Positions 59,601 through 64,000 of a DNA stretch of 64,000 bases are shown here, in pieces. Origin of the DNA: Oryzias latipes. Taxonomy: Eukaryota > Chordata > Actinopteri > Beloniformes > Adrianichthyidae. The notes beneath the pieces are model-generated. The model did not search any database, was not told where the DNA came from, and was given only the letters and a program-made list of their open reading frames with translations. The stretch spans positions 4,336,619 through 4,400,618 of the forward strand of contig NC_019879.2 in NCBI RefSeq assembly GCF_002234675.1, in the 5' to 3' direction. The first letter of the stretch is position 1, and every line of letters starts with the position of its first letter. The position numbers were made by a program, and so were the translations under genes.

Positions 59601-62600
59601 AACAGATCAAAGGATGATTGGAGCGGGCCTTTAACTCTTTTTTCTACAGGGCAGCAACACAGATGACGCATATGTGGGCCGGTTGCTTCAAAACAATCTT
59701 AAGAGTAAAGTCCACAAACACTCGTGACGAATATCCAGTTACCTAACCAATTAGGAAAGAAATAAAAAGGTACAAACAAAAGCTAGAGGACGATTTATTG
59801 TGACACTAAAATACATCCCAGGATTTTTACGAACATATTTTGAATATAATTTAAAGTAAAGTTTGCGTTTGCCTAATAGCTTCTAAAGCTTTCATTAAAT
59901 TCAGTCCAGACCTTTAGGCAGTGACAGAAGGAGCAATTAATGCATCAATATTTCTGAGGTCCACACTCATTTATTAGGAGTTGAAAACCATCTAAAGCAG
60001 GGGTGGGCAAACTGCGGCCCGCCTTCATGTTTGGTCCGGCCCACTGAACAATATCAGAGAACCATGTTTATTTATTTTTATCTGGCAACACGATCAAGAC
60101 GCGCATAGAACGTGACATTTTATTCCCCCCCTTTTGCAGTCTGTGCTCCAACCTGAAACCCTCTAAAATCTGTCAAACAGAACAGAGACAGTCTTCCCTT
60201 TCTACGTCGTAGTTCATCTTTCCCGGTTTTAATCGTTCTTTTAGAGCGATTATGCTGCTGTTTTTTAAAACAGCGCATCCTGTTCTGTGTCCTGATTGGC
60301 TGGAGACCCTGTCAATCAATCTCCTCCGTGTGTCTCCTGTACAGAAACGTGGAGCTCTTCAGATCAGAAATCTGGGATCGATCAGATCTTTGTTTTCATT
60401 CTAAGATCCTGGACTTAATTTCTATGAAGGTTTGAGAATTGAAACAAGAGAAAAGGGTGAAAATGTTCTGTCTGAGAAAAGTGTATACTCTGTGGATTTC
60501 ACTGATCACGGGTTATTTTTAGAACGTAACTCCTGCAACAAACAACGGAACTCTGTACTGGTGAAAAGGTAACACAGATATATGCGTAGCTGCAGCAGAA
60601 GACATAGAAATGTGCTTTTTTCATTATTACTGGACGCCAAACAGACGTGCAGGACACAGCTGTTCAGTTTCAGCGCAAACTGTGAGACGTGTGAGGAGCT
60701 GCAGCCATCAACATCTCAGCGGGAAAATGACGGCAGAGGATCCACTGGATCCATCCAGAGGATCCATTGGTTTTTCTTTTTAATGCATCAGTATATTTTT
60801 TCCTGACTTTTTGTCTTTGAAAATCACAGTTATTTGGTCTTTTTTTATTTCATAAATAGTGTTATTTATTTTATTAAAAGGATCATGATTTAAGAAAACT
60901 TTAGTTTAGGGCTTTACAATAAAAGAAAGATAAAAGAAGTTAAGAGTTTTAAAGAAACAGAGTTATTGTTTGGGGCCCCGCTTTGGCATCCATGTGGTGT
61001 TGGAAGATTTGTTGTTTTTTATTCTTCCTATTATTCAAACACCACATGAACGCAGCATTTCTCTTAAGTTTTACACGAGGTACATCAAGCCGTTGGTGCA
61101 ATTGGCTCTAAAATGAGAACGCAGTTTTTAAAATATAATTTCCAATCCAAATGTTTTCATCCAGATTCCATGTTATTTCTTTGTCACTCCACGCATCTGC
61201 TCCTGGTCCGGCCCTTCTATCCAATTTGAGAACCCCGTGTGGCCCGCCAGTCAAAAAAATTGCCCACCCCTGATCTAAAGAAACAACTGCGAATATATTT
61301 TAGCTCCTTGTACTAAAAATATATGACGCTACCATTGCACGAAGCCAAGTCTGAATTTAGAGGAAAAGACTGGCTTGAGAGGGGCTACTTGGAGGATTTC
61401 TCCCTTCAGCTAAAACACAAAATGACAGTAGAACATTAAAACAAAAATCTGCATCACAGCTGAGTCTCAGTGTGGTGTACTGTAAATATACCAGAAACTT
61501 TATAAAAGCCACCCTCATGTTTAAGTGGGACTATAGCCTGACCTCTTTCACATAAAGGAGGATGTAAAACCTTTGGAGCAAAAGCTCATTGTTTGAATGA
61601 GTCCAACACACCTGTGATGACGCGGTGGGGAAGGTGATACCCTCTTCTTTGAGGGACTTTATAGTAGCACTAATCAGGCTGAGCTGCGGATCCTTCTGAA
61701 AGTCCTCTGCCCACTCTACCATCAGGGCCTTCAACCTTTCGCAGACTTTAGGATGGGCCTGCAGTGGACAGAAAACACAAATATATCACACCCAGAAGGA
61801 AATCATCATTTTTCTTTCAAAGCAGAGTTCCAAAACAGTTCAAAGTTTTAAAGACGTTTAAAAAAATTAAACACATCTACTTTTTATTTAATCTTTTAAG
61901 ACGTTTAAGGGCCAACATGACTGTTGATTCTATTATAAAGGAATAAATAAAAGATAAATAGCACATAAATTTTAATAAAAATAGGAGAAAAAAGGACTCA
62001 CTCTGCTTAAAACAGATCTCACTTCACTGGCAAAATCTCTTGAGCAAATTTCCAAATGAAATATTTTGCCACAGTTTGAAACACAAGCGCCGAGCAACTG
62101 TGAGGGAAAAGACAACATTTCAGTGTTTTCTACTACACAGGACATCTGCATTACAGTCTCATTTAAAAACAGGTTTTCCCGTACAAAGAAAGTATTTTTT
62201 CAGTTCAAATTAGATTTAAATGCTACTTGTCCTGCTGTTGTTTAAGTGTGTGAAAACAGATCTAAACCTAGAACCATTTTCCTCCTTACGACTAATATCC
62301 TTCAAGCTTACTGAATGTCTTTTGAATAGTCAACACTTGATTAGTTTGAATTAAAATCAGCAAAACTTGACCAAAAAAATGCATTATTGAAACTGTGGTT
62401 GAAGTTAGCCTATTTTTACAATTGGTGTTGTATTTTGGAAATATTGTATCACCTAAATATTAGTTTATAATTCCACAAATATGAAACTGTCACCCTGACT
62501 ATCCCAAGTAAATCACACACACAAATATAACACATAAAATAATCCCACTTTTGAATTGTGTCGGTAATTTTCTTTTATTATTTAAAATTCATAACCAACT

Positions 62601-62699
62601 CACATTGAGGGCTTGCATGGCGACATGAGGCACTTTGTGGTTGACTCTCTTCATTATGGATTTTAAGCTGTCTTTTGCTCTATACCAGGGAAAAACAGG

Positions 62700-62741
<42 letters not shown>

Positions 62742-62931
62742 ATTAATGCTATACACTTAAATATATGTGTACAGTTAGTTATTGAATAATTAGAAATTTT
62801 TAAACGCATACTTATTACAAAATAAACACAAATTCTTGCAGTTTACCCATTGGATGTCGTTCCAATCTTATCACAGATGTCCAGAATAAGCGCCCAGTCA
62901 TCTGTTGTGTTGTTTTCATTGGTTGCTTTCT
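50443..62931 (-). CDS. stam2: signal transducing adaptor molecule 2 (stam2), exons 2-14, 5' partial
   Basis: ESCRT-0 subunit that with HGS binds ubiquitinated cargo on early endosomes (family knowledge). Exons 62847-62931, 62604-62679, 62002-62097, 61612-61758, 58507-58573, 58144-58336, 57493-57587, 57282-57364, 57105-57192, 56947-57001, 56711-56858, 52524-52663 and 50443-50620 join in phase to 1451 nt. With the missing first exon (about 13 codons) the protein is near 496 aa; human STAM2 is 525. Domains in order: VHS ([20 protein letters not shown] to [14 protein letters not shown]), UIM ([16 protein letters not shown]), SH3 ([17 protein letters not shown] to [18 protein letters not shown]), GAT coiled coil with ITAM-like [17 protein letters not shown], and a Pro/Gln/Tyr-rich tail ending YYQQPLL. 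Position next to cacnb4 and arl5a supports stam2 over stam. Confidence 0.95.
50621..52523 (-). other. stam2: stam2 intron 13
   Basis: 1.9 kb, almost entirely occupied by the CCGTAA-ended element at 50822-52372. The rest holds nothing recognised. Confidence 0.8.
50822..52372. mobile_element. 1.55-kb CCGTAA-ended DNA element with GC-rich core
   Basis: Ends CCGTAAATTCCGGACTACA and, reversed, CCGTAATTTCCGGACTACA are inverted repeats, each flanked by TA. The outer parts carry GCCGC-containing subterminal motifs (AAGCCGC, TAGCCGC). The core 51250-51790 is strikingly CpG-rich with a plus-strand 85-codon frame at 51524-51781 ([20 protein letters not shown]...). No transposase recognised; non-autonomous, perhaps carrying captured DNA. 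Superfamily not assigned. Confidence 0.7.
52524..52663 (-). CDS. stam2: stam2 exon 13
   Basis: 140 nt encoding [20 protein letters not shown] to SAAQPMYM, the proline-rich region. Acceptor CCGCCCCCAG, donor GTCAGT. Confidence 0.94.
53603..54367. mobile_element. 765-bp foldback element with internal tandem motif
   Basis: Left arm 53603-53869 and right arm 54163-54367 are inverted copies; both outer ends read TATGGAGTTAATTCAGTCTC inward. The arms are built from degenerate about 20-30-bp units around TTTCACAAATGCACAC. No coding capacity. Confidence 0.85.
54785..55303 (-). mobile_element. MITE family A, copy 4
   Basis: Ends CTAAAGTTCCACTCAGATCA and TTTTCATCAGAGTGGGTTTTTAA; core TCTCCTGCTAGCTTACAGCC. 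This copy shows both family termini best. Confidence 0.75.
55340..55990. repeat. unassigned repeat-like block
   Basis: GC-richer than its surroundings, with AAGGGGCCCATGCCATTCAA, CATGACGTCATGAAATGGGC and similar motifs. Composition suggests a dispersed repeat, but no terminal repeat pair was found. Low certainty. Confidence 0.35.
56711..56858 (-). CDS. stam2: stam2 exon 12 (GAT coiled coil, ITAM-like)
   Basis: 148 nt encoding [20 protein letters not shown] and [20 protein letters not shown] through MSMQ. Acceptor TTGTTCCAG, donor GTCAGA. Confidence 0.97.
56947..57001 (-). CDS. stam2: stam2 exon 11
   Basis: 55 nt encoding [17 protein letters not shown] with split codons at both ends. Acceptor TTGAACAG. 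The donor is AG/GTTTTTTTTT, merging into a T12 run, so it is weaker than its neighbours. Confidence 0.93.
57105..57192 (-). CDS. stam2: stam2 exon 10
   Basis: 88 nt encoding [20 protein letters not shown] and DSAELLQLE. Acceptor TTTGCAG, donor GTATAT. Confidence 0.96.
57282..57364 (-). CDS. stam2: stam2 exon 9
   Basis: 83 nt encoding [20 protein letters not shown] and EPVYIDE, the linker after SH3. Acceptor CTTCACAG, donor GTATCT. Confidence 0.94.
57411..57430. repeat. (GT)n microsatellite
   Basis: About ten GT units within the short intron between stam2 exons 8 and 9. Confidence 0.9.
57493..57587 (-). CDS. stam2: stam2 exon 8 (SH3 second half)
   Basis: 95 nt encoding [20 protein letters not shown] and [11 protein letters not shown], with the SH3 WW and ALYDY-partner surface intact. 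Acceptor GATTTACAG, donor GTAAGC. Confidence 0.97.
57588..58143 (-). repeat. stam2 intron 7 with teleost repeat tail
   Basis: 57595-57690 contains AACCTTTATTTGTGTAGCAC and CACTCAAAGTGCTGTGCAT, a signature shared by a widespread fish dispersed repeat. The rest is AT-rich with nothing recognised. Confidence 0.55.
58144..58336 (-). CDS. stam2: stam2 exon 7 (UIM end, SH3 first half)
   Basis: 193 nt encoding [20 protein letters not shown], a Gly-rich stretch, then [20 protein letters not shown] and [11 protein letters not shown]. Acceptor CCACCCAG, donor GTAATT. Confidence 0.97.
58507..58573 (-). CDS. stam2: stam2 exon 6 (UIM start)
   Basis: 67 nt encoding [20 protein letters not shown] and AK. 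The acidic run begins the ubiquitin-interacting motif completed in exon 7. Acceptor ACCACAG, donor GTATAG. Confidence 0.95.
59203..59632 (+). mobile_element. MITE family A, copy 5
   Basis: Starts GACCCAGTCTGATAAAAACA, with core AATGTTAGGTTGGGGCTGAG and GAACTCTTGCGGCTCTGCAG, and ends GGATGATTGGAGCGGGCCTT. Same orientation as copies 1 and 2. Confidence 0.7.
59998..61272. mobile_element. 1.28-kb hAT-like non-autonomous element
   Basis: Starts CAGGGGTGGGCAAACTGCGG and ends TTGCCCACCCCTG, perfect hAT-style inverted ends with subterminal GGCCCGCC, flanked by an exact 8-bp duplication ATCTAAAG (59990-59997 and 61273-61280). No intact transposase. The core 60285-60575 is related to 13480-13860. Confidence 0.9.
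61612..61758 (-). CDS. stam2: stam2 exon 5 (VHS end)
   Basis: 49 codons: [20 protein letters not shown] and [20 protein letters not shown] through ITFPTASSQ. Acceptor CACTGCAG, donor GTGTGT. Confidence 0.97.
62002..62097 (-). CDS. stam2: stam2 exon 4 (VHS)
   Basis: 32 codons: [20 protein letters not shown] and [12 protein letters not shown]. Acceptor CCTCACAG, donor GTGAGT. Confidence 0.97.
62604..62679 (-). CDS. stam2: stam2 exon 3 (VHS)
   Basis: 76 nt encoding [20 protein letters not shown] and MQALN. Acceptor TGGTATAG, donor GTGAGT. Confidence 0.96.
62702..62740. repeat. (TA)n microsatellite
   Basis: About 15 TA units followed by a short CA run, in stam2 intron 2. Confidence 0.9.
62847..62931 (-). 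CDS. stam2: stam2 exon 2 (VHS start)
   Basis: 85 nt encoding [20 protein letters not shown] and KIGTTSN. The first two bases complete a split Glu codon, so an upstream exon of about 40 nt must exist beyond the window. Acceptor TTTTTAG, donor GTAAAC. Confidence 0.96.
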
Positions 62932-64000
62932 CTAAAAATGTGAAAAAACAACATGCAGTTGAGTGTTAGCAAATCATTACGGTTATCATCACTGCCACCT
63001 GCTTTCCAACCCAGTTATTTGAATAACAGAAGTCCTAACCGGCATTTTTCTTAAAGATAAGTGATCCCTGTGAACGAAAAAGTTTAAATATTTTAACAAT
63101 TTACAGAGTAATTTCTACTTATTTCAGCAAACGGTTGAGTAGAAACGTAGTGGATCAGATCAAAAGTTCTTTTATAAAAGGTATACAACTTATTTATATT
63201 GTTTGAACAGCTGGAGAGCACCGGAATTTCGTTGTCACAAGTTTCTTGTGTAACAAGGATAATAAAAGGCTTTCTTATTCTGAAAATCTATTTAATGGTA
63301 GGCCAAGGAACAGTGTAGTGAAATAAATAAACTAAAGCTTAGTTAAGTCTATTTATTGTTATCTAAAATGCAAGCGGTTAGGAAATGTTTTTGTTTTGAA
63401 AGGAAAGTATAGTTTTTCCAGTTCGTCATTTCACCTATTCATGTATGATCCTGAGAATGAGGAAACTAAATAAATATAAAAACAATCTTCAAAAATCTTT
63501 AAGTTCTATAAACCCTCCAAGAGCAATACATTAGTTTTTCCTATATCAAAAATGTAATTCAAACTATGAAAAAGTGAATGATTATATCAACTTTTCAAGC
63601 CTTTATGTTTGCAGCTTTCTCATTGCTTATTCTGAAAAATATTGAATGTTCAGCAACTAAAAAGAACATTCAAGATAAAGTCACAATGCTGGACATTCTC
63701 AGCTAATAGAACGAGCTGTCCAGCAATGTTGAGTCAGAAATGTCTCAGACATTTTTCATCAAACAAAGAGAGTCACTTTAACCCAACACACAACCAGCCA
63801 CTGTTCACAGAACATAGACAGTGTTGCTGAGAGGGATACAAATGGTGGATTTGAATAAAATTTGCAACCACATCCTCAATACATGCAGTAGATACCAAAA
63901 GTAAAGATTACAGACCTCTCTCGTTGTTTTAAATGGGAAAACTGGCAGAATTGGGGGCTGAAAAATAATACTTTTGCCAGCTATGATTTGACTTGTGAAT
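62932..64000 (-). other. stam2: stam2 intron 1 (partial)
   Basis: AT-rich intron to the window edge. I looked for an exon encoding MPLF-type residues on the minus strand and found none, so exon 1 lies to the right. A short repeat related to 2320-2400 lies at 63910-63980. Confidence 0.7.

Larger units (their letters stand above)
58574..61611 (-). other. stam2: stam2 intron 5
   Basis: 3.0 kb containing MITE-A copy 5 (59203-59632) and the hAT-like element 59998-61272. No gene recognised outside these. Confidence 0.75.

Overview
The window is nuclear DNA from a vertebrate, almost certainly a ray-finned (probably percomorph) fish. The genes have GT-AG introns. The background is AT-rich and dense in Tc1/mariner, hAT, piggyBac-like and LTR insertions of teleost type. 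The three recognisable genes are the conserved ARL5A-CACNB4-STAM2 block known from human 2q23. All three lie on the minus strand, as in human, and no protein-coding gene could be supported on the plus strand.

Layout: 1-2.8 kb is repeat-rich sequence downstream of arl5a. arl5a occupies 3318-9305 (six coding exons, 179 codons plus stop, complete) and ends in an NRF1-site-bearing 5' region beside an AATAT/AACAT microsatellite. cacnb4 runs from 11616 to 45899. All 14 exons of the long isoform can be joined with consistent phases (519 aa), plus an alternative first exon at 36083-36127 that gives a 483-aa short isoform. It includes a 20-nt microexon in the variable HOOK linker. stam2 runs from 50443 to 62931; exons 2-14 are present and exon 1 (about 13 codons) lies beyond the right edge.

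The genes do not form a pathway. arl5a encodes a Golgi-type Arf-like GTPase, cacnb4 the beta-4 subunit of high-voltage-activated calcium channels, and stam2 an ESCRT-0 sorting adaptor (VHS, UIM, SH3, GAT coiled coil).

The introns and intergenic DNA hold many mobile elements. These include a 3.03-kb long-inverted-repeat element (26831-29861, 6-bp target duplication) whose two arms each carry promoter-like sequence and a splice donor facing inward, and a 1.28-kb hAT-like element with an 8-bp duplication. There is a hAT-like MITE carrying a second MITE, two Tc1 relics, a probable 517-bp solo LTR, piggyBac-like MITEs, a five-copy MITE family, a 765-bp foldback element and a 1.55-kb CCGTAA-ended element with a GC-rich core. 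The long-inverted-repeat element is the best candidate for something undescribed. All element names rest on termini and target duplications read by eye; no database search was possible.
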